Source: Rhynchonema sp. JSB1_4 (taxonomy: Eukaryota > Nematoda > Chromadorea > Monhysterida > Xyalidae). Taken from it: a DNA stretch of 64,000 nt. The position numbers and the translations under genes are program-made. Shown here in pieces: positions 36,482 to 47,118 of the stretch. The stretch lies in NCBI GenBank assembly GCA_030248065.1, contig JASAMV010000971.1:1-64000 (forward strand), read 5' to 3'. The notes under the pieces are model-generated. The model made no database searches. It saw only the letters and a program-made list of their open reading frames with translations, and was not told the DNA's origin. Positions within the stretch are counted from its first letter, which is position 1. Every line of letters begins with the position of its first letter.

Positions 36482-39400
36482 TCAATACGAATTCGCCTTG
36501 TGTTTCGGGATGAACACAAAATCGTCGCTGACTTTTCCGAGCAGCAACTCTGTGATCTTGACCCAATCGGATGCCGCTTCTGAGCACATCAACGTCTCTG
36601 CGAGGAAAAGTTGAGTTCAGCTGGCAACTAAAACTTGTCACAATGTCAATATGTGTTGCCCATCTGGCGATCCGTTAACCACAATAATTGAGGGTGTCTG
36701 CTGCCCAAATCGAAGCCGTATACCAACTACTTTTTCAGTGCCTGTCGTGCTGTCGACCGACTAAGATCGATATGATTCAAGAGCTGGCGAGACCGCGCCG
36801 AAAACACCAGCTTTCCTAACCAAGTTCATTTCGTCCAAAATACGCGGGTGGCCGTTGATTGATCCGTTGCGGCAACACATCCAACAGACCAACTGGGATG
36901 TAGCGATGCAGGAAACTCAGCCATTCCAATAGAAATCGACGTGTCGTATCGACACCCTGTTGGTCGCTGCCCCAATGGTCTAGACCGTAATGCACGTATC
37001 TGCAATCATGTGAAATGCGCAATTGTATCCGGAATAATCATTTTGCTAATAAAATGTGGTGTACATACAATTTCCGAGTCTTTCCAATACATACAACAAA
37101 GTAATGGCAAGAAAACACACGCGCTTTTCCCAGACAATCTTCGTCGGGACACCATCGTCAAAAAATACAGGCACAAACATAATTATCACTGCCCACACAC
37201 ATAACCGTGCGCATGCACATTGAGTAGTGTGGTCATGTTTCCCGTGAGCTTCAGGAAGAGTTCAAGGAATAAAACCGCAGAAATAAAATATATGTATTAA
37301 AAATTAATTTTGGGGCCCACTTCCGTCGCAGCTGGATAAATAACAACATTAAACAGGTGTGAGAAGCGAGTGATCCGGCAACTTGTTCAGCAAAATGAAA
37401 TGTCACTCGAAGCGAAATAAACAAATAGACATGAATGACGTTTGTGTACTTTTTGAGAATCTCCAATCGTTCGCTGGCGGTAATGTCCCACAATCGTTGT
37501 TCGTGTATTTCAGTGAACAACCACGGTTTGATCAACGCGCCACGTCCGATCATCACACCCGCCAGTGCACTGCCGCTGCGCATCTGTGACAGAGAAACGG
37601 GCGAAAATATGTAACTGATGGCGTTAAGGGCGGACTTAGGATGAACACGGAAACCGGAAATAATTTACATACAAACCAGTTTCATGGATTTCCGTGCACG
37701 GAAATATTTCCGGTTTCCGTGATTTTTCATTTTCACGGAACGCGGAAATATTTCCGTACCAGTAGTTGCTGTTTGCGTCAACACGAGGGCTTTTGACGTC
37801 AGCACGCTGGCTTTTGTCATCATCACTGCAAAAGCTTCGTTTGCGTGCCTGAATCATTTCCGTGTTCCGTGTTTCTCAAAAATATTCACGGAACACGGAA
37901 ATATTTCCGTGTTCCGGTCTCCGTGTTCAACCTAAGTTGTTCAAGTCCGCCCTAATAAAATTACAAAAGTTGCTATAAAAAGCGGCTGATGGTTTCCTTG
38001 TTCGGTTCTTGCACGTTTACACATATTTTCGTTCTATTCTTTCACTTTTTTACGAATAAAAGCAACGAGACATAACATGTCGGATTTTTCATTGTGTGGA
38101 ACATTTTTGTTGAAGCTGTAGTTGACATATCGGCAAGGATTCTGAAAACCGCTTTTTCGAGCTCAACGTGGTACACATATGTATTACCCTCACCCAGCAC
38201 CATGGAGAACATAGATGCGCGCAAAATGGTTGAAGTAAAGAATCTATGACTTGAGAAAATTTAGGCTACTCGTTTCATAATGTTTCAATGAACGTAAATG
38301 TCTGACATACATACCTCCCTGGCATAGTCCTCATAGGACAACACATCCCCGCATCCAAACACAGGTGTGTCCGGTCCTGCAAGCTCAGCGCAATGCTCCA
38401 CGTAGCTCCAGTTTGAAAGACGCGTGTACCGTTGTTCTCTGTGAATGGGATGCTGATTGCTGGTGGAATGCCATTTTCATTTTGGTCGACGATAATTCGA
38501 AATCCACTACAGTGGAAGTTGTTTGCAAATTTAAGCTGCATATATAGTTTCGGACCCTATCACGAGACTATACACGTCACAATGCACCCGGGTCCTCGTG
38601 TGACACGCGACGTGTGAAACACGTGACCAAAGCAAGGCCCGACCGGACAGGGCGTCAAGTTTGATGTCGGCCGTGGCAACTCATACAACTCGACCATCGC
38701 TGCAACCGTTCGAGCGTCACTGGCACTGGTAAAACATCACATTGCCGATTCGCACCTGCTACGTCCGTGCACAGCGAATGCCTCGATGGGACAATCATGC
38801 TGCAGATTAGTGATCAATGTGTGGGCTGTCTGTTTGTCGTCCAGCAGACCCGAGCGCATCTTACACGTCAGGCCAACCTGTGCATGAACAAACGACAGTG
38901 CTTTTATATATAAATACAGTGCACACTACTTGTACGGTCTTCTGCCTCCATTAACGAGAGGGCATATCCTTGACAACGAGCAAAACTAGTGGCGATCCAG
39001 TGCCGTGCAACCGAATGCCCCAACGTTGGTATGTCGCATCGCAGCACACATCGATTGAGCAATATGTTTGAGTCGAGTTGGTCTGCCCATCAGCGAACAG
39101 CCAGCGCCTTTGCCACACACCAGATCAATTGGACAGCCCAGATTGATGTCGATAAAGTCGATCTGCAATTGTTTTGTTGTTGATCAGCCAGCTGGCTATT
39201 TTTTGTCGCAAATATGAATGGCGCAGTCTGTGATTGACCACCCCAATTGAGCCTGCTTTCACAGATGGGCGGTACACCAGCATTAGGTGATCGTCAGTTG
39301 CGGACGGCAAAAACGCAACTACAATACACGCAAGGCAACGCACATCACATTGTTCAGCGAGCAGTTGCGCGCATCGACCCATCGTGTCCGCATGTGCACC

Positions 39401-41122
39401 CGCCAGTTGCACGCCGAAGAATCGTTCATTCGGATGGCGTCGCACCAATGACCATTCGGATCGACTGCCCTGCAAACATTTGCTTCGTTACAAAAAGGAG
39501 ATTGTATTGGTATGTACCTAGCTGCCGCGGTGAAAATTTTAAGAAAATAACATTACAATTACAAAACTTTACAAAATTTGATATGTGGACTATTTCTGCG
39601 ACATACCCACCTGCAATAGCGACGTGGCGAGCGCCATTTCCCCACAAGTGATCTCCGCACCAAAATCCACACAAACTCGACGAAAGGGTAGATTGCCGAC
39701 TGTGGTTAGCGGGGCCAGATACAGTTTGTTGGCGAAATCGTCGCGTTTGTATTTGCGCGTCAACTTGAAATCGGGGACATCGATCGGGCCGACCAGGGGA
39801 TCAGTGATCGCCAATGCGTCCATCGATTCACCATTCGTCATCTTGACACAATCGGTGTCCTGCGAACACGTGATTCGGCCCCGTTCACAGTCACATGCCG
39901 GAGGGTCGAGTTGTTGCGCCTAACAATCAAGTGTTGACACTGGCAGCAAACCTGATGATCAGTGGTGTCCTTGGGCCTTTTACGCCTTTCCCAACAGTGA
40001 TTTTGCCAGACATTTCTCGAAGAAAGTTGCCTTTTTTGGACATACAAAAAGATGCTTGCAACCGGCAATACAAGACCAATGGCATTCGTTTGGCTGCCAC
40101 CCAACCTGTGCACTCGGCTGCAACACCTTGACAGCAACATCGGCCCGATCGAAGTCATAGGTGTGTTTGCGCAGTTGTTTCACCAACTCCATTGTTTGTG
40201 TGTTGCGTTCACATTCATACGGACGGTCAGGTGTTTTACTGAGAATGGAATGATGAAGCATTAGTGCTTTCATAACCCATGAACACCCACCACAGCTGGG
40301 GACACACTTACGAATGTTGTGACAAATCATCAGGATTGGTATGCGCGCCAGCAAATCGACATGTGATGCCAAATGGACAATCGCCTGACAAGAATGTGAA
40401 ACATTTCATGTCACAGATTGGACAGTCCCAAAAGCACCACCCCAGCCCCCAACCTCTCATCTCCAACACCGGACACGAGTGGTCATCAATGTCCGCTGGC
40501 CGATCGTCCCAAAATTTGCGTGCATCATGCGAAAACAGACATTTTTCGCCGAATAGACACTTGCCGTCGGGCTTGTACGCAGACGCACACAGACGAAACT
40601 CGTAGTCCTGCACAGCACTGACTTCTACCGTTCTACCAGACTTGTACGGTTTCAAATTTTGTGAATGCAATCTCAAGGCTGGCTGGTGTCACTGTCACGT
40701 ATTCCAACCGGCTTGGCTATTAGTTGTCCGGGAACAACTTGAACACTGTTGAAATCTAGTGGCTTCAGTAAATCTCATAAGACAAATATTTAATTCAAAT
40801 GTCACGTGACCAAGGCGGAACGGATCCATGATTGATAAAAGGACGGAACACCGACCTGTCGTTTTGGCTTCGGCCTGCGCTTGTTCTGCCCGCGCTGTTT
40901 CTTGCCTTTTGTCAGTGACTCTTGATGGGGCTGATGGTGACCCGGCTCAGACGTTGAGCTTGTCGACTGTTGCGGATCTTGCTCAACATTGACCATATTG
41001 TATACGTATTCGCGTTTGACTGGTGCCCAGCCCTGTCCTGTTCGAGGTGAAACTTGGGGTGTGGTCGCTGTTGCTGGCGGCAGTTCAGTTGTGACGCAAG
41101 CCATTATGCGCTTCTCACTCAC
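36482..41122 (-). CDS. DUS3L: tRNA-dihydrouridine(47) synthase, DUS3-like
   Basis: A flavoenzyme reducing uridine 47 in the tRNA variable loop (and some mRNA uridines). First exon 41122-40856 ([12 protein letters not shown]; a second Met at residue 7) is polar and basic. Next come CCCH zinc-finger exons near 40,600-40,465 ([16 protein letters not shown]) and 40,390-40,320 ([13 protein letters not shown]), then 40,250-40,110. The TIM barrel begins with [20 protein letters not shown] near 39,850-39,610, then [14 protein letters not shown] and [20 protein letters not shown] with the catalytic-site Cys in KGAGCSLM. Further on are [33 protein letters not shown] and [14 protein letters not shown] (about 37,580-37,415). 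The C-terminal helical domain includes [20 protein letters not shown] and ends [10 protein letters not shown] at 36,482. Family order and length are complete. A Harbinger-like MITE and an intronic short repeat lie in its introns. Confidence 0.95.
37625..37955. mobile_element. Harbinger-like MITE with TAA duplication in DUS3 intron
   Basis: Element 37628-37952 starts GGGCGGACTTAGG and ends AAGTCCGCCC; TAA flanks it at 37625-37627 and 37953-37955. Inside are several copies of CACGGAAATATTTCCG, a palindrome repeated about four times in variants such as CCGTGTTCCG. About 325 bp, no coding capacity. Confidence 0.85.
39258..39310 (+). repeat. Intronic repeat, copy 4
   Basis: CACAGATGGGCGGTACACCAG followed shortly by GTGATCGTCAGTTGCG. 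The CACAGATGGGCGGT part is shared with the PP1-intron copy. Lies in a DUS3 intron. Confidence 0.65.
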
Positions 41123-41585
41123 TAATTGCTGTAACAGAATGACAGGGTTGGGCTTGAAGCATACTCAACTCAACTCAACACAACGCAACTGGACGGTAAG
41201 ATACAAGCGATTGGGCAATTGGGTCATACCAATAGAGACAGCCATGGAAATAAATATAGCATCCACGTCATAAAAAATCTTCATTGTCATTTCTCAGGTG
41301 CTCTGTTGATTCTGAATACATAATTAGGTAAAATAACGTTTGCGGTACCGTCATAGCCAATGGTTAGTCAACAAGGAAGTTTTAGATACAATTGTGAAAT
41401 TAGAAAACCATACAAACAACAAGACAGCAACAACAACAGTTAGATGACTGGACTCACTTAGCAAGCACAACACAAGAAAGGATCAAGCACATCATCTCGT
41501 TTTCAAGGTGACTGTTAGTTATAACTATAATGTAATCGAAACGACCTCAATATTGAGCAACAAAACAAACACCAATTATCGACTA
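41123..41585. other. Spacer between DUS3 start and EMC3 stop
   Basis: About 460 bp with no ORF, containing CAACTCAACTCAACACAAC-type simple sequence near 41,165. Otherwise nothing seen. Confidence 0.4.
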
Positions 41586-42970
41586 TCATCTGTCATTGTT
41601 CACTTTTCGTCCAACAATGTCTGCGTCAGCATTGCGCAATGCCCATTGATGCGGGTACAACTGCAGGCCCTCCCATTCCTGTTTGAACAATTGTTTCGGG
41701 TCCTGTTGTGGTGACATTGCTGCACCAGACATCTGCTCTTCCATGATACGGGCTTGATCGGCAGCTACAATGTGAACGAACTGAATATGCTTGGAAACAG
41801 TGGCAGCCAGGATTTCAAAATAACAAACTCTATAGCGGCATCTAACAGTGGCCGGATCGGATCCTTTTGATCACGTCATTTTGTCTTAACGACATTTTGA
41901 GATTTTGTGATGTCAGGGCGTCAAATTGTTCTGGGACATCCAACAAGTAAGTCTTTACGCTGGTCAAAATTTGTGCTACAAGAAATCTTGAAGGATCTGT
42001 CGTCATTTGACCAAACCAGTTCCGATCCGATCAAGCACCATATGTGACGCCGGCCCTAACTAAACGCAAACCAACCATTTTCTTCACCCAGCACCAACGT
42101 GTAGATACTTCTCAGCCCGAACACGTTCAGGAAATACCACGACGCACTGCTCACCCACGACGCCTGCAACGACCACAGTTCGATACCGCGTTGCAGCATC
42201 GGCTTGAAACGCAGCGTAAGAGGAAATGGCACTTTGGCTGAAGAAACAAATTGTTGAAAATTTCAAAAAAAAGCTGAAAAAATGATGAAACTTTCTGGCA
42301 ACCAACTAGTGACGAATCCCGAGAACGTCCAATTGATCCATCCGCCAATCACAATCATAGGCAATACATTCAACATGTTGCCTTTCATCATATCGGTCAT
42401 CATGGTTGGATCTGTACTCAAACAATTTTATGAATATCAACTTTTTGCCATATTATTGACAACAAAAATACCATACCAACCAGACATTGGATTCTGCATA
42501 GCGGCCGGTCGCTGCATGCCTTTGGCGAAGTAGCCATTTTCCTCATTGTTGAAGAACTCCTTGCGCATCAGGTACGACGATCGCGGTAGGAAACGGCCGT
42601 TTTCCCTGCAAATGAAGGCAATCTGAAATGGCACCCACACTTGATAGCAGACAGCGGGCTAACGAAATCCTTGCTTCATGCCACACACGAAAAATAATCA
42701 TTTTCGGAAGTTTTTCAAATCGAGAATGTCATCAAAACACACTTGAAATCGGATGCCACATTCATAAGCTAATAACAAAAGTGAAACGCACCTGAGCAAT
42801 CTGCCGCGCATCAGGTACTGTCCATCCATCACTTGTTGTTTGTCTGCTTTCTTCTTGCTGGTGAACAGGATGGCCACATAATGACGCACAATGCCGATGA
42901 GGAAAGTGATCAGCACAATCGGTAAGAACACCCATGTTCGGATGGCCGGGTCAAGCAGTAATTCGGCCAT
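41586..42970 (-). CDS. EMC3: ER membrane protein complex subunit 3 (EMC3)
   Basis: EMC3 is the Oxa1/YidC/Get1-superfamily core of the EMC insertase in the ER membrane. Five exons, 42970-42792, 42605-42481, 42411-42307, 42237-42076 and 41764-41586, join in consistent phase to 249 aa (human about 261). It starts [20 protein letters not shown], the first TM. Then come cytosolic [37 protein letters not shown] and the Met-rich [13 protein letters not shown] loop. These are followed by [20 protein letters not shown] (TM2), [20 protein letters not shown] and [20 protein letters not shown] (TM3 region). The C-terminal soluble part has [15 protein letters not shown] and [11 protein letters not shown]. 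All recognised family blocks are present in order, so it looks intact. Confidence 0.97.
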
Positions 42971-43387
42971 GATTGTGCCGTGCACTTTGCAGAAACAACA
43001 ATATTGGCTATTTCGGGAACAACAAAGAGACAAAAACGTGAAAAGGAAACGCGCACAAGTAAATCCTGGCTGGCAGGAAAGCCGAGCTTATCAAACAGCA
43101 AAGTCCGAGAACAGAAATTGCAAAAACACTTCTGTTTTAACTTTTATTTTCCAAAATACCATAACAAGAAAATGAGATCCTGTGCATTGGGGTATAAACA
43201 GGCAGAGACAGTGAATCTATATTGACTGCACATTGAATGAAATCAATAAAGCTTATTGTAACTGTTGATATGAGACTGAAAAAAGCACGCAACATATGTG
43301 GTTGTCGAAACCAAGCCCTCCTCAAAATTAATGCGCTGTTGATCACGTCGGTGGCAAAAAGTGACAACAATTGCCTGATCGTTTACG
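42971..43387. other. Spacer between EMC3 start and PDCL stop
   Basis: About 415 bp, AT-rich, tandem genes on both sides. No element recognised. Confidence 0.4.
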
Positions 43388-45929
43388 CTATTTCTCATGT
43401 GTAGCGGGCAGGATACCGTATCTGGAATACAATGATCAGGTAGAACAGGCCACTATTTTTTTGTAAAAATTGCGCAAAAAATAAGTTGTAATAATTCGAC
43501 TGACTCGCACAACAAATTAGCGACATCAGCGGCCTTGTACGTGTCACCGATCTGTGAGTCAATGTCGCCGCGCACCAAGTTAGCGATCAATTCACCGCCC
43601 TTGTATGCTTGCAACGTCGGCACGCCGCTCTTTTTCTGCAGAATGTTTACTCAAAAATGCACGCTTGACAGAAAAATGTAATCAGTCAACGAAAACAAAT
43701 ACACACGAATTTCTGGCTGGTCCCGAGCACCGACGCCAACACCCGACAGAACTTGTGTGCACGATAATCAACGGCCAATTCTTCGAATGTTTCGTTCATT
43801 TGATCGCAGCCAGGCACACCCTGCATCAAGTTTGACATTTTTATTTATTTATTGCGCACGATCCTAAAAACTGAGCAGCAGACAGGTATAGTAAATTTCT
43901 AATTTCGTTGCCTAGTGCACTTTTACAGACGCAGGGAAACTCCCGTTCGAAGTCAAGCATGCAACAATGCACAGTCAACAAGCCACGCAGCTGACACACA
44001 CAGCTTGTGTGACTGAAACATTCGAAACGCACACCAGCCAGCTGCGTGGCTTGTTGACTGTGTGTTGAGCTTGTTTCCTGCTTCGACTTCGAACGGGAGT
44101 TTTCCTGCGTCTGTAAAAATGCATGAGGCAATGAAATTAGATACTTACTATAACATAGTACCAAATTCAACATTTCACGACAACAACTATCAAGATCAAA
44201 CTAGCCGTTTCATAAATATGTACGATAACGGTCGTTGTTGACTGAGCGTCCGAATCAGTGGCAGTGAGAAAATCGTCGGCTGATTTCAGTGTGAATAATC
44301 TGCCGAATCCGCCATTCCTTCAGAAAAGTTTGCGTTGCCAATATGTGCACAGCTTCACACAAGCAACAAATTATGAACCAAAGCAAGAATTTTGCATAGT
44401 CAATCATCGTACAATGTTTGACTTGCGGCTCGCATTTCGGCCAATCTCCGTTGCATGTATTCCTTGACGAACGGATCGTCCGGTCTCACATCATCTTCGA
44501 CCGCGTCTTCTTTCGCTAATTTCTTCGCGGCTTCCAGCTGTTTGGCGCGCTCGTCGTCTTTCTGAATAAAAAAAACAAAGTAAAAAGGACACGGTTTCAA
44601 CGATAACTGAGGTTTGCGTGAAAACAAACAACAACGAACGTAAGTTCGGCAAGTCATCGACAGTTTATTGGCCATCTTTTGCAATTCGGCTTGTTTCTCG
44701 ACACTTTCTTCATTCTGCAGCTGCTTGTATCGACGCCAATCCTCGATCACTCCTTTTGGTCCAGTCTAGAAATATATGTTAACCATAATATAATATTGTA
44801 CGTTAGCCAGTCAGAAGGGTGGAGGGGGCAAACAGCAAACATGCCATACTTCGTGGGGATTGTGACGAGATCCAGGGGGAGTGAGGGTAGTGTCGCCCTC
44901 GGTTGTCTAGGGTACGCTACCTCTCTTGATGGTTCCCCTATCTCCGCCAATTTTTGCCTAGGATAAGCAAATTTAGGCCTAAATAGGCAACAAAAAAGCC
45001 TAAAAAGGTGACTTTTGTATCAAAGTTATCAAAGTTGCCATAAACACTGGGGGAGCAGAGCAGTACCTCCCGGGTACACTAATTTCCCCAATTTTTGCCT
45101 AAAATGTGTGATTTTTAGGTCAATGTTCTCAAAAGTCGCCAAAATACCCTTTTTATGAAGAATTTTTTCCAAAAAGGGGTAGAAATAGGTCAAATTTTCC
45201 ACCTCAAAAAGTGACCTTTTCCTGATTTTGGGTCTTCCCCCAGCCGCCAGGGAGGTACACTAATTTCCCCTCCGAAAAAGTAGGGAGGGACACTAATTTC
45301 CCCGCCGGACCAGGAACTACACTGCTACTTACCTCGGCCCTCGCACACATGGGCCCAGTGTAGTTCCTGGTCCGGCGCGGCGGTTAGTGTACCAACCCCT
45401 TTTTTCCGTGCGGCGGTTAGTGTACCTCCATGGGGGAATGGGGGGAAGACCCAAATCTAGGAAAGTCACTTTTTGGGGTGGGAAAATTGACCAATTTTTG
45501 CCCCTTTTTGGAAAAAAATTCTTCATAAAAAGGGTAGATATTGGCGACTTTTGACATCATTGACCTAAAAATCACTCATTTTAGGCCTAAAAATGCCAAT
45601 TTTAGGCAAAAATTGAGGCGGTAAGTGTACCTGGCGCGGCGGTTAGTGTACTAGTGTGCCTTGGTCGCGGCGGTTAGTGTACCTTAGGGGGGATCCCCCT
45701 CCCCCCCCCAAGCAACTACACTGCATGGGCCTGCCACTACACTGCGCCTGTAAAACAAATTGCAAACAAAAACACAAACATTAAACGTCCGTGCCGATCC
45801 CGGCTCCATTGGCTGCTGTGAACTGCTATCATTTCTCGGCGGTTCATCGTTTGTGCCCTCGTCCTCTGAGCTGCTGCAATAATTGTCTCCGGGTCGTTCA
45901 CCCAATATTTTGTCATCAAGAGTCGCCAT
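43388..45929 (-). CDS. PDCL: Phosducin-like protein 1 (G-beta/CCT co-chaperone)
   Basis: PhLP1 assists CCT in folding G-beta and assembling G-beta-gamma. Seven exons, 45929-45780, 44765-44640, 44561-44413, 44317-44206, 43820-43707, 43635-43505 and 43421-43388, give 271 aa. The N-terminus MATLDDKILGERPGDNYCSS is acidic and followed by the conserved GPKGVIEDWRRYKQL helix. Next is a K/E-rich helix (DERAKQLEAAKKLAKED), then VKEYMQRRLAEMR. The thioredoxin-like domain runs from FGRLFTLKSADDF through VIVHIYE, GVPGCDQMNETFEELA and HKFCRVLASVLG to VPTLQAYKGGELIANLVRGD. The end YGILPATHEK matches the family tail. The intron after 44206 fits the frame only as GC-AG. Intron 1 is about 1 kb and filled by a repeat complex; intron 4 holds a foldback element. 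Confidence 0.93.
43887..44153. mobile_element. Foldback MITE in PDCL intron
   Basis: The arms pair from TATAGTAAATTTCTAATTTC on the left to GAAATTAGATACTTACTATA on the right. They also pair over ACAGACGCAGG and CCCGTTCGAAGTC with CGAACGGGAG and CCTGCGTCTGT, and CAGTCAACAAGCCACGCAG with its inverse. A near-complete 267-bp hairpin. The precise end and target duplication are uncertain. It is wholly in the intron between the exons at 44,206 and 43,820. Confidence 0.85.
44805..45745. mobile_element. Large nested foldback repeat complex in PDCL intron 1
   Basis: Two inverted arms, about 45,060-45,325 and 45,353-45,640. They share blocks such as CGGACCAGGAACTACACTG (inverse CAGTGTAGTTCCTGGTCCG), CCTTTTTATGAAGAATTTTT and ATTTTTAGGTCAATG. 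GGCGGTTAGTGTAC recurs four to five times in the right arm. CAACTACACTG and CCACTACACTG at 45,713-45,742 look like further termini. Partial relatives: 58,960-59,185 (left arm) and 11,279-11,300 (terminus). No transposase ORF. Confidence 0.75.
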
Positions 45930-47118
45930 ATTGAATTCGGGATGCTATAAAAAAGTCTTAAATTAGATTGTCTGCACTTGTTTGCGTACGGTTGCGTTGG
46001 GCGATCAGAGGTGTTAATCGGGCCGGGCCGAGCTTTCCGGCCCGAACAGTCGAGAAGAGCCGACTTTTCACTTTTCGGAATGTCCGGCCGGACCGGACCG
46101 GGGTGGCCCGTGGCCAGCTGAACGAAAAAGCCCAACAATCATTGAATTTCAAGAAAATCCTGATTTTTTGGGGTAAATTTGCCAACATTTCTCGCGATTC
46201 AGCCAGGGGCGGGCCGGGGACCCCGGTGCCGGTGCCCGATTCCCACCTCGCTCTGAAGATCATAACACCTGAATTACGCTTCAGGTGATCGTGACCGTTT
46301 GTTGTCGTTCATTGTATTTTGTTCTTGATAGTGTTGTTCATGTCAATTTGGGTTGTCCCGTCCCGACCCGAATACTTGGATTCTTTACAGTTCTTGTTCT
46401 TGCGTTCAGTCAGATAAAATCTTTAAATCTTGAATCTCTTTCAATGTAGGGAGGAGGAGGGCTCATGTGCCACCACCAGCGTTGCAACAGAACAAAGCTA
46501 AAAAAACAAGCATAGAAAATTTTCGACTTTTTTTGCCTGCAGAATGCACGAATCTGCTCAATTTTCTCCGTACGTTCTATCTGTACAGATACTTTCCTTT
46601 CATTTTTTCTTCGACACCGGCAAAAGTTCTCTTTACCTGCTTTTCAAAAACAAAAAACGTTATTAAAAAAACGATTTTTTCTTTTTTTCAACGCTGTGTG
46701 TCCCACCACCAGTGCCGCCGTTGCGAGTCAAACTGATGTTCAGTTCGTTGCTTCAAAACGTTTGACAGCCGTTTTATCCTACTGATATTGATACACACAC
46801 AAAATTCTGATGTGTTCACATTACTTTCCCCCGCTCGAGCTTCGAATGATACCTTTACCACAAATCTCACAAGACCTTACTCGGTCTTGTATACATGCTG
46901 CCGGAATTTTTTCGCGGCTTGATAATCAAAAAGGGGCTTTATCATTCACTTGATTTCTCGCTTCTGAAAATTTAGACCGGATTACAAACGAGAAGAACAA
47001 ACGGAAGGATCGTCGTCATCAGCCTTTCCAACCAAAATCGCAAACTTCGCAAACAAAATTTGACCAAAAACAAGTACAATAAACAGCAACGAATTCCTAC
47101 CGTAACTTTCGACCAAAA
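45930..47118. other. Divergent intergenic region between PDCL and PP1 genes, with GC-rich GGCCGG repeat
   Basis: About 1.2 kb between divergent start codons, so both promoters lie here. At 46,018-46,110 there is a G/C-rich patch with GGGCCGGGCCGAG and GGCCGGACCGGACCGGGG, echoed at 46,204-46,240 and, more distantly, at 58,090-58,165 and 58,412-58,470. No ORF accepted. TATA-like and SL-like signals were not identified. Confidence 0.5.
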
